The notes: generated by a model not told the origin, from the sequence alone. 11,369 nt of DNA from an uncultured Roseburia sp. (GCA_900557275.1 USRX01000016.1:1-11369); one strand, 5' to 3'. Counted from the first letter of the stretch, positions 1 through 7,130 are shown. Numbers and translations are program-made.

Positions 1-55
1 ATGGTAATCTGTATCAGCTGTATCTCCATATCATCCACAATGGTAGCACTGGGCA
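1..55 (+). repeat. 55-bp exact terminal direct repeat, left copy
   Basis: These 55 bases are identical to the last 55 bases of the window, and the match starts exactly at base 1. Both copies lie in the same reading frame of the NCS1 transporter gene. The coincidence with the window edges points to an assembly overlap at a circular or looped contig junction, not a biological repeat, although a tandem copy of the locus would look the same. Confidence 0.95.
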
Positions 56-1449
56 TGTCACCGCTAATGGCATGGCTCAGCGTAGTCATCGGAAACGTGA
101 TCGTAATCTTCCCGATTACTCTGAACGCAAAGATCGGAGCAAAATATGGTGTAACGTTCCCGGTCTTCTCACGACTGGTATTTGGTAAAAAGGGATCCCA
201 TATACCGACACTGTCCAGGTCGATTGTAGCCTGTGGATGGACATCTGTCAACTGCTGGATCGGCGGAGGGGCCGTAGCAGCGATCCTCGGATGCTTCGCA
301 CCGAAGCTCAGTGACATGACAAACACCGTAAAGATGCCAGGCAACCCGGCAACACCGGTAGGCCAGATCGTAGGATTCTTCATCTTTATTGCGATTGCAT
401 TCTTAGTAGCATATAACGGACTGGATAAAGTAAAAGTCGTACAGGATATCGGAAGCCCGATCCTGATCGCAGTCATGATCGCATTGTTTGTATATTCTGT
501 AGTAATGCTCCGTCAGACCGGGCATACCATCGGAGATGTCTTCCGTGTACAGAATGATGCAAAACTGATGGGAGCCAACGGAGGATTCTTATTTATCTTC
601 TGTGCAGGATTAACGAGTAACATCTCCTTCTGGGGAACGATGGCACTGAACATCCCGGATTTCGCAAGAACATCCGTAGACCAGAAAGCCCAGAGAAACG
701 GAATGCTGATGGGACTGCCGATCCCGATGGCGATCTGTGCATTCGTAGGAATCATCTTTGCGCAGGCAACGAAATATGCGACCGGAACCGCAAGCTGGGA
801 TCCTACAAGCGTACTGTATATGATCGACAATAAGATCGTAGTCATTATCGCGGCAGCAGGCGTACTGATCGGAACACTGACGACCGTAGTAGCAGCGAAC
901 ATGGTATCCCCGGCAAACGGATTTGCCAATATCAACCCGAAGAAGATCACATACAAACATGGCGTTATCATTACTGTGATCATCGCCATCGTAGTGTTCC
1001 AGCCATGGTGGGTATACGGTTCCGCAGCAGGATTTGTATTCGGATTCTTGAACAACTACGGAACGATCATCGCACCGATCGCAGCGTTGTTCATTGCCGA
1101 CTACTACCTGGTAAAGAAAGGCCGTGTAGATGTTTACGGACTTTATGATGAGAGCGACAAATACACTTACAAAAAGGGATGGAACCTTGCAGCCTATGTA
1201 TCCTGGATCTGCGCATTCATCCTGCCGCTGACAGGAAATACGGTATGGTCTTACCAGAACGGATCCGGATTGGTTCCGAATGCGATCCAGTACATCGCAG
1301 CAAACGGATATATCTTCTCATTTGTAGTAGCATTTGTACTGTATCTGTTATTGATGAAAACTCCACTGGCAGGCGACAGAGTCAGCAATGGAGCGCTTAC
1401 AGAGGAAGAACTCGGGGCAATCACAGCGAAAGCAAATATGGTGGCTTAA
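1..1449 (+). CDS. NCS1-family nucleobase/hydantoin transporter, 3' portion (N-terminus lies at the other window end)
   Basis: A 482-residue open frame runs in from the window edge. It encodes a very hydrophobic multi-spanning membrane protein of the nucleobase:cation symporter-1 family (Mhp1, PucI, CodB relatives). Visible family landmarks are the CGW...WIGGG stretch at about residues 78-90, the FWGTMALNIPDFAR stretch near residue 210, and the N-M-V-S-P-A-N-G-F segment near residue 300. The apparent start ATG is not the true start, because no ribosome binding site can precede it here. The same 55 bases recur at 11315-11369, preceded by 55 in-frame codons carrying the N-terminal NCS1 signature, so the full protein would have 537 residues and this ATG would be codon 56. 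Relative to Mhp1, the substrate-contacting Gln four residues after Trp appears as Asn (N84 here). The substrate is not fixed by sequence. Linkage to preTA suggests uracil, thymine or another pyrimidine; allantoin or hydantoin cannot be excluded. Confidence 0.9.
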   Translation: MVICISCISISSTMVALGMSPLMAWLSVVIGNVIVIFPITLNAKIGAKYGVTFPVFSRLVFGKKGSHIPTLSRSIVACGWTSVNCWIGGGAVAAILGCFAPKLSDMTNTVKMPGNPATPVGQIVGFFIFIAIAFLVAYNGLDKVKVVQDIGSPILIAVMIALFVYSVVMLRQTGHTIGDVFRVQNDAKLMGANGGFLFIFCAGLTSNISFWGTMALNIPDFARTSVDQKAQRNGMLMGLPIPMAICAFVGIIFAQATKYATGTASWDPTSVLYMIDNKIVVIIAAAGVLIGTLTTVVAANMVSPANGFANINPKKITYKHGVIITVIIAIVVFQPWWVYGSAAGFVFGFLNNYGTIIAPIAALFIADYYLVKKGRVDVYGLYDESDKYTYKKGWNLAAYVSWICAFILPLTGNTVWSYQNGSGLVPNAIQYIAANGYIFSFVVAFVLYLLLMKTPLAGDRVSNGALTEEELGAITAKANMVA

Positions 1450-1719
1450 TTCTGTAAGATAGATGTATTCACAGAAGTTTCAATATTAAAAAAGGAAGCT
1501 TTTCGGGAATGAGTGAAATATGCGGACATGTTTTTTTAACAGAAAGCATGCATATAAAAAAGAAAAACAGAATTTTCAGGAAATCCTGTACGGAAATAAA
1601 AATTTAAAACGATCATGAATCATAATGGAAGACTAAGAATCTACAGGTATGTGTTAAAATGCATAAAAAAACTTAAAATATGTGGGAAATATTAATATAT
1701 ATCACAAAAAAGTGAGGCA

Positions 1720-1744
1720 AAACTATCCGACACGGGGAGAGTTT
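1720..1744. promoter_or_regulatory. Candidate operator, 25-bp imperfect dyad (site A)
   Basis: The left half AAACTATCC (1720-1728) and right half GGAGAGTTT (1736-1744) form a 9-bp inverted repeat with one mismatch across a 7-base gap. A closely similar element (site B, 8465-8488) sits upstream of preT. The right half ends 45 bp before the -35 box of the operon promoter, against 44 bp at site B. No T-run follows, so a terminator is unlikely. A regulator binding site centred near -95 is the best reading; which protein binds it is unknown. Confidence 0.6.
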
Positions 1745-1789
1745 AGCAAAAAAGGAAAAAGATTTTCTGTAAAAAAATTTAGAAAGCAA

Positions 1790-1820
1790 TTGACTTTACG
1801 CACACAGTATGAATTACACT
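1790..1820 (+). promoter_or_regulatory. Candidate promoter of the ammonia-lyase/CoA-transferase/Etf operon, 19-bp spacer
   Basis: TTGACT (1790-1795) is a 5/6 match to the -35 consensus and TACACT (1815-1820) a 4/6 match to the -10 consensus, separated by 19 bp. The shorter spacings give much poorer -10 boxes. An over-long 19-bp spacer is typical of promoters activated by MerR-family proteins, and a MerR-type regulator is encoded in the window. Unlike the preT promoter, this spacer shows no clear internal dyad. Confidence 0.5.
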
Positions 1821-1875
1821 GAAAACAACCTGAGAACAGGTCGGAAACATGATTCTAATATAGGAGGAAAAAATA

Positions 1876-2331
1876 ATGAGTGCAAGAAGAAAAGCAATGT
1901 TAAGTTACAAGATGACTACAGCAGATGCAAATGATCCGGAAGGAAGAGTTCCATTTGGACGCCAGTTTGATTTCATAGGAGATGTTGAAACCGAATTAAT
2001 GATCCTGAACGATGGCGATGAATCTCTTTGTCTGGGTTATACAGATGTAGAACTGTTTGAAGATGCATATGTTGGAGATCAGTTAGACTTTACAGCTGAG
2101 ATGATCAAAATTGGAAATACTTCCAGAACATGTAGAATCGCTACCTATAAAGTTGCAACACTGGCATCCAGAATGGGCATTGAAGATGCAAAACCGGGAG
2201 ATATGTATTACTTTGAAGAGCCGAAGCTCATTTCAGAGGGAACCGTTGTACTGGTAGTTAAGAAAGAACTTCAGCGTGGTGAGCAGCCGGACGGTGCAGT
2301 TATTGATCCATGGAGAGAGATTGAATATTAA
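1876..2331 (+). CDS. Hot-dog-fold aminoacyl-CoA ammonia-lyase-like subunit 1 (Kal / beta-alanyl-CoA ammonia-lyase family)
   Basis: The 151-residue soluble protein resembles 3-aminobutyryl-CoA ammonia-lyase (Kal, lysine fermentation) and beta-alanyl-CoA:ammonia-lyase of Clostridium propionicum (about 145 residues), which eliminate ammonia from a beta-aminoacyl-CoA. Visible family motifs are GDVETEL (35-41), NDGDESL (45-51), YVGD (65-68) and GNTSR (80-84), followed by an A-T-Y-K-V-A strand. The usual N-terminal D-A-H-Y-x-G-x-L-V-x-G-A-R stretch is replaced by D-A-N-D-P-E-G-R-V-P-F-G-R (17-29), losing the H-Y pair. The next gene has the opposite pattern, suggesting a hetero-oligomer. The start is set by AGGAGG at 1862-1867, 8 bases before ATG. 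It is the first gene of the operon. Probable substrate from context is beta-alanyl-CoA or 2-methyl-beta-alanyl-CoA. The family call is fairly sure; the substrate is inferred. Confidence 0.8.
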   Translation: MSARRKAMLSYKMTTADANDPEGRVPFGRQFDFIGDVETELMILNDGDESLCLGYTDVELFEDAYVGDQLDFTAEMIKIGNTSRTCRIATYKVATLASRMGIEDAKPGDMYYFEEPKLISEGTVVLVVKKELQRGEQPDGAVIDPWREIEY

Positions 2332-2413
2332 AAACATATTGTGAACGCATTTAGAGATAATGTGCAATTGAAAAGTTTTCTTTGAGTGGTTTCAGATGTA
2401 CATATAGATCAAG

Positions 2414-2419
2414 AGGAGG
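2414..2419 (+). promoter_or_regulatory. Ribosome binding site fixing the start of the second hot-dog subunit
   Basis: AGGAGG lies 7 bases before the ATG at 2427. A TTG upstream in the same frame (2382) has no comparable site, and the extra 15 residues it would add do not look like the family N-terminus. ATG at 2427 is therefore the start. Confidence 0.85.
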
Positions 2420-2426
2420 ATTTAAA

Positions 2427-2804
2427 ATGTCTAAAGAAGTAACAATGAGATATAGAATGTCAGATAGAGATGTATTTTATGGTGGCGGCGTTGTAAACGG
2501 TGCGCGTTCCATTACATATATGGGAGATGTAGCAGACAGACTGATGGCTAAATTATATGGTAATGTCAGCCGTTGCTGCAAAGTACGCAAGATTCGTCTG
2601 TTCGTACCATGTCATGCCGGCGACTACATGGAATTTAAAGCAAGATTAAACGAAGAAGTTGATGGAAAAGCAGTGATTGAAGTACGTTCTTTCAAAGTAT
2701 GTGAACTTCCGGCTAACCCGCCATTCCCGAGTTCTATCGATATGGAAGTAGATCCGCCACTTTCAACAGCTGCAATTTTCGAGTACGAAATTCCGCAGAA
2801 ATAA
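2427..2804 (+). CDS. Hot-dog-fold aminoacyl-CoA ammonia-lyase-like subunit 2 (divergent Kal paralogue)
   Basis: This 125-residue protein is a paralogue of the preceding gene. Both begin with Y-(K/R)-M-(T/S) and share a central GDV, an L-M pair and an (A/V)GD turn. Here the N-terminal Kal motif is well kept (MSDRDVFYGGGVVNGAR, residues 11-27). However, the GDVxTEL element has become GDVADRL (33-39), losing the Glu; the DGDE stretch is gone, replaced by a basic and Cys-rich segment around residues 44-57; and the GNTSR loop is missing. Taken with its partner, each subunit carries motifs the other lacks, so I infer a heteromeric lyase with composite active sites at the subunit interface. A non-catalytic structural subunit is the alternative. 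It lies 95 bp after subunit 1 and 21 bp before the CoA-transferase. The family call is reasonable; activity is not established by sequence. Confidence 0.72.
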   Translation: MSKEVTMRYRMSDRDVFYGGGVVNGARSITYMGDVADRLMAKLYGNVSRCCKVRKIRLFVPCHAGDYMEFKARLNEEVDGKAVIEVRSFKVCELPANPPFPSSIDMEVDPPLSTAAIFEYEIPQK

Positions 2805-2825
2805 TAACGAGGGGAGCATTTTAAC

Positions 2826-4004
2826 ATGAAAGCATTGGAAGGATTAAAAGTTCTGGATCTTACCAGCGCGCTGAACGGACCATTCTGTACAACGATGCTG
2901 GCAGATCATGGAGCAGATGTTATTAAATTTGAGCCTCCAGCAGGGGAACAGTGCAGATCCTGGGGACCGCTGGATGAGAAATCAGGAGAGAGCGGATTTT
3001 ACGCCTTCCTGAACAGAAATAAAAAAGGATGTACGCTGAATCTGAAAAATGAAAAAGCCCGTGAAATGTTTTATGAGCTGGTAAAAGATGCAGACGCGGT
3101 TGTAGAAAATTATCGTCCGGGTGTTACAAAAAAATTAGGTGTGGATTATGAAACGCTGAGAAAGATCAATCCGAGACTGATCTATGCATCTGGATCGGGA
3201 TTTGGACAGACCGGACCAATCGCTCACAGACCATGTTATGATATCGTTGCACAGTCTATGGGTGGTATGGTAAATCTTACAGGATTTAAAGACACTCCGC
3301 CAGTAAAAGTTGGTCCTTCCATTGCTGATCATGTAGCAGGAATCTATCTTTGTGTCGGATTTTTGCTTGCATTGTATCATCGCGAGAAGACCGGCGAAGG
3401 TCAGCAGGTAGATGTATCCATGTTAGATACAATTTTTACACTACTGGAGAATTCTATCGTAAAGACAACAATGCAGGGAATTATCCCTCAGCGACAGGGA
3501 AATATTGATCCGTCTATTGCTCCGTTTGATATTTATGAAACAACAGATGGATACATTGCACTTGGCGTTGGAAATGATCGTCTGTTCAAGACATTCTGTG
3601 ATGTTATCGGAAGACCGGATCTTGTGGAAAATCCGTTGTATCTGACAAATGATCTGAGATGTCAGAATTATGAGGAGGGTCTGCAGAAAATCATTCAGGA
3701 CTGGACGAAACAATATTCCAAATCAGAGCTGGAGAAGATTTTTGATGAAGCCGGAATCCCGTGTGGACCAGTGCTGGATATGAAAGAGGCAATTGAGCAT
3801 CCGCAGATTCAGGCAAGGGAAATGATGGTTCACTGTGAGCATCCACTGATCGGAGATATGTATTTCCAGGGATGCCCGGTAAAACTCAGCGAAACACCGC
3901 CAAGCATCGATACACCGGCACCGCTTCTCGGCCAGCATAACAAAGAAATTTTCCATCTTACAGATGAAGAATATGAGAAGCTGAAAGCGGAGGGAGTGCT
4001 GTAG
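2826..4004 (+). CDS. Class III (CaiB/BaiF family) acyl-CoA:carboxylate CoA-transferase
   Basis: The 392-residue cytoplasmic enzyme has the length and layout of the formyl-CoA transferase / CaiB family, which moves CoA between an acyl-CoA and a free acid through an aspartyl-CoA anhydride. Landmarks are the N-terminal G-L-K-V-L-D-L-T (6-13) and L-A-D-H-G-A-D-V-I-K-F-E-P-P (25-38), then V-E-N-Y-R-P-G-V (93-100), the region YDIVAQSMGG (138-147), D168 in IADHVAG as the probable nucleophile (equivalent to Asp169 of formyl-CoA transferase), and REKTGEGQQVDVSMLD (186-201). AGGGGAG (2810-2816) precedes ATG by 9 bases. In this operon it most likely loads CoA onto beta-alanine or beta-aminoisobutyrate, with propionyl-CoA or isobutyryl-CoA as donor, closing a CoA cycle. 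C. propionicum is known to use a class I transferase for this step, so this would be a non-homologous replacement. Family sure, substrate inferred. Confidence 0.88.
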   Translation: MKALEGLKVLDLTSALNGPFCTTMLADHGADVIKFEPPAGEQCRSWGPLDEKSGESGFYAFLNRNKKGCTLNLKNEKAREMFYELVKDADAVVENYRPGVTKKLGVDYETLRKINPRLIYASGSGFGQTGPIAHRPCYDIVAQSMGGMVNLTGFKDTPPVKVGPSIADHVAGIYLCVGFLLALYHREKTGEGQQVDVSMLDTIFTLLENSIVKTTMQGIIPQRQGNIDPSIAPFDIYETTDGYIALGVGNDRLFKTFCDVIGRPDLVENPLYLTNDLRCQNYEEGLQKIIQDWTKQYSKSELEKIFDEAGIPCGPVLDMKEAIEHPQIQAREMMVHCEHPLIGDMYFQGCPVKLSETPPSIDTPAPLLGQHNKEIFHLTDEEYEKLKAEGVL

Positions 4005-4036
4005 AAAAATACAGGCGGATATAGAAGGAGGACAGT

Positions 4037-5179
4037 ATGGATTTTAAGTTTACGGATGGGCAGCTGATGTTGCAAAAAGTTGCAAAAGATTTTGCAGAAG
4101 AGATTATAGAGCCGAGAGCAGAAGAAATTGACCGTACAGGGGAATTCCCAAGAGATATTTTTGATAAAATGTGTGAGGTTGGATTTGCCGGAATCGGCAC
4201 ACCGGTAGAGTATGGCGGAAGCGGAGGAAATGATATTGACAAAGTGCTTGTTGTTTCTGAAGTCGCACAGCGGGATGCGTCCTGTGCGGCAATCTTATCT
4301 ATTCATACCATTTTTGCATCAGTACTGATGAAATTCGGTACCGAAGAACAGAAGAAAAAATATCTCCCGGAAACAACAAACGGTGGAGCTCTTGGAGCAT
4401 TTGCATTGACGGAGCCAAATGCAGGTTCTGATGCCGGAAGCGCAAAAACAACAGCAATTCTCGATGAAGAGACCGGTGAATACATATTAAATGGAACAAA
4501 ATGCTTTATTTCAGGTGGAAGTCAGGCAAAAAATCTTCTTATTTTTGCACTTACAGATCCGTCCAAAGGAACAAAAGGACTGTCCTGTATTCTTGTTGAA
4601 AAAGATACACCTGGTTTTTCAGTAGGAAAGATCGAAGATAAGATGGGAATTCATGGTTCAGAGACAGCTGAGCTGATTTTTGATGACTGCAGAGTTCCAA
4701 AAGAGAATCTTATCGGAAAAGAAGGTCAGGGCTTCAAAATTGCAATGACAGCATTGGATGGCGCACGAATCGGTGTAGCAGCACAGGCATTGGGAATTGC
4801 ACAGCGTGCATTGGATGAGAGCGTAAAATATATGAAAGAGCGTATACAGTTTGGAAAACCAATTGCGGCATTACAGGGCTTACAATGGTATATTTCCGAC
4901 ATGGCAACAAAGATTGAGTGTGCGAAATGGATGGTATTCCGTGCTGCATGGCTGAAAGTAGATGGACAGCCATATACAAAAGAGGCAGCTATTGCAAAAC
5001 TGAATGCATCAGAAACAGCAAACTTTGTTGTAAATAAGGCACTGCAGATACACGGCGGATATGGTTATATGAAAGATTATCCGTTAGAGAGAATGTACAG
5101 AGATGCTAAGATCACAGAAATCTATGAAGGAACATCCGAAGTACATAAACTGGTTATCTCCAGATCAGTGCTGAAATAA
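4037..5179 (+). CDS. Acyl-CoA dehydrogenase family flavoenzyme, probable acrylyl-CoA (or methacrylyl-CoA) reductase subunit
   Basis: The 380-residue protein is a full-length short-chain acyl-CoA dehydrogenase. It shows the FAD/substrate signature A-F-A-L-T-E-P-N-A-G-S-D (121-132), the second signature Q-I-H-G-G-Y-G-Y (337-344), and the C-terminal E-I-Y-E-G-T-S-E-V (361-369), in which E364 is the expected catalytic base. No extra domains or membrane segments are seen. AAGGAGG (4025-4031) lies 5 bases before ATG. It is followed directly by etfB and etfA, the same arrangement as acryloyl-CoA reductase of Clostridium propionicum and butyryl-CoA dehydrogenase complexes. Placed after a CoA-transferase and an ammonia-lyase pair, it most plausibly works as a reductase on the enoyl-CoA product, giving propionyl- or isobutyryl-CoA. 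A butyryl-CoA dehydrogenase role cannot be excluded by sequence alone, but no crotonyl-CoA-forming genes are nearby. Confidence 0.9.
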   Translation: MDFKFTDGQLMLQKVAKDFAEEIIEPRAEEIDRTGEFPRDIFDKMCEVGFAGIGTPVEYGGSGGNDIDKVLVVSEVAQRDASCAAILSIHTIFASVLMKFGTEEQKKKYLPETTNGGALGAFALTEPNAGSDAGSAKTTAILDEETGEYILNGTKCFISGGSQAKNLLIFALTDPSKGTKGLSCILVEKDTPGFSVGKIEDKMGIHGSETAELIFDDCRVPKENLIGKEGQGFKIAMTALDGARIGVAAQALGIAQRALDESVKYMKERIQFGKPIAALQGLQWYISDMATKIECAKWMVFRAAWLKVDGQPYTKEAAIAKLNASETANFVVNKALQIHGGYGYMKDYPLERMYRDAKITEIYEGTSEVHKLVISRSVLK

Positions 5180-5181
5180 TT

Positions 5182-5187
5182 GGGAGG
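5182..5187 (+). promoter_or_regulatory. Ribosome binding site fixing the etfB start
   Basis: GGGAGG lies 7 bases before ATG at 5195. An upstream TTG in the same frame (5180) overlaps this site and cannot use it, so the shorter 265-residue EtfB is the right model. Confidence 0.85.
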
Positions 5188-5194
5188 AAAAGAT

Positions 5195-5992
5195 ATGAAT
5201 ATCATTGTATGTATCAAGCAGGTGCCGAATACAAATGAAGTAAAGATCAATCAGGAAACCGGTACGCTGATTCGAGAAGGTGTAGAAAGTATCATCAATC
5301 CGGATGATAAAAATGCGATTGAAGAAGCTCTGAGCTTAAAAGCGCAGACAGGTGGAACAGTAACAATTGTTTCTATGGGACCGCCACAGGCAAAAGGGGC
5401 TTTGAAAGAAGCACTTGCAATGGGGGCAGATGAAGCATATCTGTTATCTGATCGTGCGTTTGGAGGATCTGATACATGGGCAACGGCAACGATTATTGCA
5501 GCAGCTCTGGAAAAGATTGGAAATTATGATATCGTATTTTGTGGTCGTCAGGCAATTGATGGAGATACTGCACAGGTTGGTCCTGAAATTGCAGAATTCC
5601 TCAATATTCCACAGATCACATATGCAAAAAATGTAACAGTAGTGGACGAGCATACCCTTGAGGTTACCAGATATACAGAAGCAGCAGATGTGGTGCTCAA
5701 AGTTGCGACGCCGTGTCTGTTGACAGCAATCAAAGAACTGAATACCCCAAGATTTCCATCCGTACAGAGAATTTTAGATGTATATGATGGACCGGATGAC
5801 AGAATTAAGGTTATTACATTTGATGATCTTGAGATTGATCCGACTCAGATTGGACTGAAAGGTTCACCGACAAACGTACATCGTTCTTTCGTTCCTGTAA
5901 AAGATAAACACAGCGAACTGATCGATGGACTGAATGAAAAAGAAAAAGCCGGTACGCTTGTGGATAAGCTTGCTGAGCTGAAACTGATCTAG
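5195..5992 (+). CDS. etfB: Electron transfer flavoprotein, beta subunit
   Basis: The 265-residue protein matches EtfB in length and motifs. It begins with I-I-V-C-I-K-Q-V-P-N (3-12), has the nucleotide-binding stretch GRQAIDGDTAQVGPEIAEFL (117-136), and carries the family signature region A-T-P-C-L-L-T-A-I-K-E-L-N-T-P-R-F-P-S (171-189). It pairs with EtfA to pass electrons to or from the adjacent acyl-CoA dehydrogenase. The G-R-Q-A-I-D-G-D-T-A-Q form is the one seen in clostridial Etfs linked to NADH-dependent or bifurcating reactions, but I cannot assign bifurcation from this alone. It starts 15 bases after the dehydrogenase stop, and its stop codon overlaps the etfA ribosome binding site, suggesting coupled translation and a fixed subunit ratio. 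Confidence 0.93.
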   Translation: MNIIVCIKQVPNTNEVKINQETGTLIREGVESIINPDDKNAIEEALSLKAQTGGTVTIVSMGPPQAKGALKEALAMGADEAYLLSDRAFGGSDTWATATIIAAALEKIGNYDIVFCGRQAIDGDTAQVGPEIAEFLNIPQITYAKNVTVVDEHTLEVTRYTEAADVVLKVATPCLLTAIKELNTPRFPSVQRILDVYDGPDDRIKVITFDDLEIDPTQIGLKGSPTNVHRSFVPVKDKHSELIDGLNEKEKAGTLVDKLAELKLI

Positions 5993-5999
5993 GAGGTGA
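5991..5999 (+). promoter_or_regulatory. Extended ribosome binding site for etfA, overlapping the etfB stop codon
   Basis: AGGAGGTGA is an extended match to the 16S rRNA 3' end. It shares two bases with the TAG stop of etfB (5990-5992) and precedes a GTG start at 6007. The strong site probably compensates for the non-ATG start and couples the two Etf subunits. Confidence 0.85.
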
Positions 6000-6006
6000 A
6001 CAAACA

Positions 6007-7047
6007 GTGAGAGCAAAAGTAAATCAGAATATAAATTTAGATGATTACAAAAATGTCTGGGTTATCGCAGAACAGTGGCAGGGCGTTATCGCTCCGGTTA
6101 CCATTGAGCTGATCGGCGAAGGACGAAAACTGGCAAATGTTCTTGGAAAAGAATTGATGGTAGTTGTAGCCGGATACGATATGGATGCTGAAGTAGAAAA
6201 ACTTCTCCATTACGGAGTAGATAAGGTATATTACCTGAAACACGAATTGCTGCAGGCATTTTCTACAGATGGATATGTAAAATCCTATGCAGATCTGATC
6301 CATGATAAAAAACCGGAAATTGTTCTGGTAGGAGCAAGTTCTCTTGGACGAGATATCGGACCGAGACTGGCTGCAAGAATCGGAACAGGTCTGACAGCAG
6401 ACTGTACAAAACTGGAAATTGATGAGGAAGATCATAAACTTCTCATGACCCGTCCGGCTTTTGGCGGTAATATGATGGCTACCATTGTCTGCCCGAAGAA
6501 CAGACCGCAGATGTCTACGGTTCGACCGGGCGTTATGGAAAAAGCTGCATATTCTGAGGAGAAACATGGCGAGATCGAAGTGATCACACCAGCTTTAGAG
6601 GCAGCAGATATCCGCACAACGCTGGAAGAAATCGTATCTGATGCACAGAAGAAAGTAAATCTTGTAGATGCTAAGATCGTAGTATCCGGAGGTCGTGGTT
6701 TAAAGACACCAGAAGGTTTTGAGATGATACAGGAACTGGCAGATCTGATCGGTGGTGTTGTAGGATCATCCAGAGCTTGTGTAGAGGCAGGATGGATTGA
6801 TTCCAGTCATCAGGTTGGACAGACAGGTACAACAGTAAGACCGGATCTTTACATTGCATGCGGTATTTCAGGAGCTATCCAGCATCTTGCAGGAATGAGC
6901 GAATCCAAATATATCGTAGCAATCAATAAAGATCCAAAAGCACCGATTTTCGAAATCTGCGATTATGGTATTGTAGGAGATCTCAAAAAAGTGATTCCGG
7001 CTATGATTGAAGCTATCAAAGCAAAGAAAGATTTTGTTTTAAAATAA
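6007..7047 (+). CDS. etfA: Electron transfer flavoprotein, alpha subunit
   Basis: The 346-residue protein matches EtfA. The N-terminal half is the Rossmann-like Etf domain. The C-terminal FAD domain (about 225-335) carries S-G-G-R-G (227-231), S-S-R-A-C-V-E-A-G-W (254-263), S-S-H-Q-V-G-Q-T-G (266-274), and R-P-D-L-Y-I-A-C-G-I-S-G-A-I-Q-H (278-293), all typical of EtfA. There is no N-terminal ferredoxin-like extension, unlike some clostridial EtfA proteins. The start is GTG behind an extended ribosome binding site. With EtfB it forms the electron carrier for the acyl-CoA dehydrogenase of this operon; the three may form a stable complex as described for acryloyl-CoA reductase of Clostridium propionicum. 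It is the last gene of the operon, and a strong hairpin follows 83 bp later. Confidence 0.94.
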   Translation: MRAKVNQNINLDDYKNVWVIAEQWQGVIAPVTIELIGEGRKLANVLGKELMVVVAGYDMDAEVEKLLHYGVDKVYYLKHELLQAFSTDGYVKSYADLIHDKKPEIVLVGASSLGRDIGPRLAARIGTGLTADCTKLEIDEEDHKLLMTRPAFGGNMMATIVCPKNRPQMSTVRPGVMEKAAYSEEKHGEIEVITPALEAADIRTTLEEIVSDAQKKVNLVDAKIVVSGGRGLKTPEGFEMIQELADLIGGVVGSSRACVEAGWIDSSHQVGQTGTTVRPDLYIACGISGAIQHLAGMSESKYIVAINKDPKAPIFEICDYGIVGDLKKVIPAMIEAIKAKKDFVLK

Positions 7048-7130
7048 AAGTATATAATACTGTTTTATTTATGCGAAGAGCAGAGAAGAACACGTGACTG
7101 TATGCTACGTGAATCTGACAGGCATCGCAA

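Larger units (their letters stand above)
1450..1875. other. Intergenic regulatory spacer ahead of the ammonia-lyase operon
   Basis: This 426-bp AT-rich stretch has no convincing coding region. From left to right it holds a weak 6-bp stem just after the transporter stop (TTCTGT at 1450-1455 with ACAGAA at 1471-1476) that has no T-run directly after it, a dyad operator at 1720-1744, an A/T-tract zone at about 1745-1789, a candidate promoter at 1790-1820, and a small leader hairpin (ACCTG at 1828-1832, loop AGAA, CAGGT at 1837-1841). The downstream gene has a clear AGGAGG at 1862-1867. I see no convincing terminator for the transporter operon. Confidence 0.7.

Noticed and set aside
513..1055. 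Long minus-strand frames inside the transporter, preT, preA and Etf genes.
   Set aside because: They lie opposite well-recognised conserved genes, show no family features or ribosome binding sites, and are shadows of codon usage.
1450..1505. Possible terminator after the transporter (TTCTGT/ACAGAA, then AAAAG/CTTTT).
   Set aside because: The stems are only 5-6 bp, the loop of the first is 15 bases, and no proper T-run follows. The evidence is too weak for a terminator call.
1821..1875. Riboswitch in the leader of the ammonia-lyase operon (ACCTG-AGAA-CAGGT hairpin).
   Set aside because: It is a single 5-bp hairpin in a leader of about 50 bases, with no terminator or anti-terminator pair; too small for a known riboswitch class.
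2382..2426. Upstream TTG start for the second hot-dog protein.
   Set aside because: It has no ribosome binding site, and its extra residues do not fit the family. AGGAGG at 2414-2419 points to ATG at 2427.
5180..5194. Upstream TTG start for EtfB.
   Set aside because: It overlaps the GGGAGG that serves ATG at 5195, and EtfB proteins start with the I-V-C-I-K-Q strand.
7030..7058. A perfect TATAAT at 7053-7058 just after etfA as a possible promoter.
   Set aside because: The sequence 17 bp upstream is GATTTT, a poor -35, and no gene follows before the hairpin at 7131.
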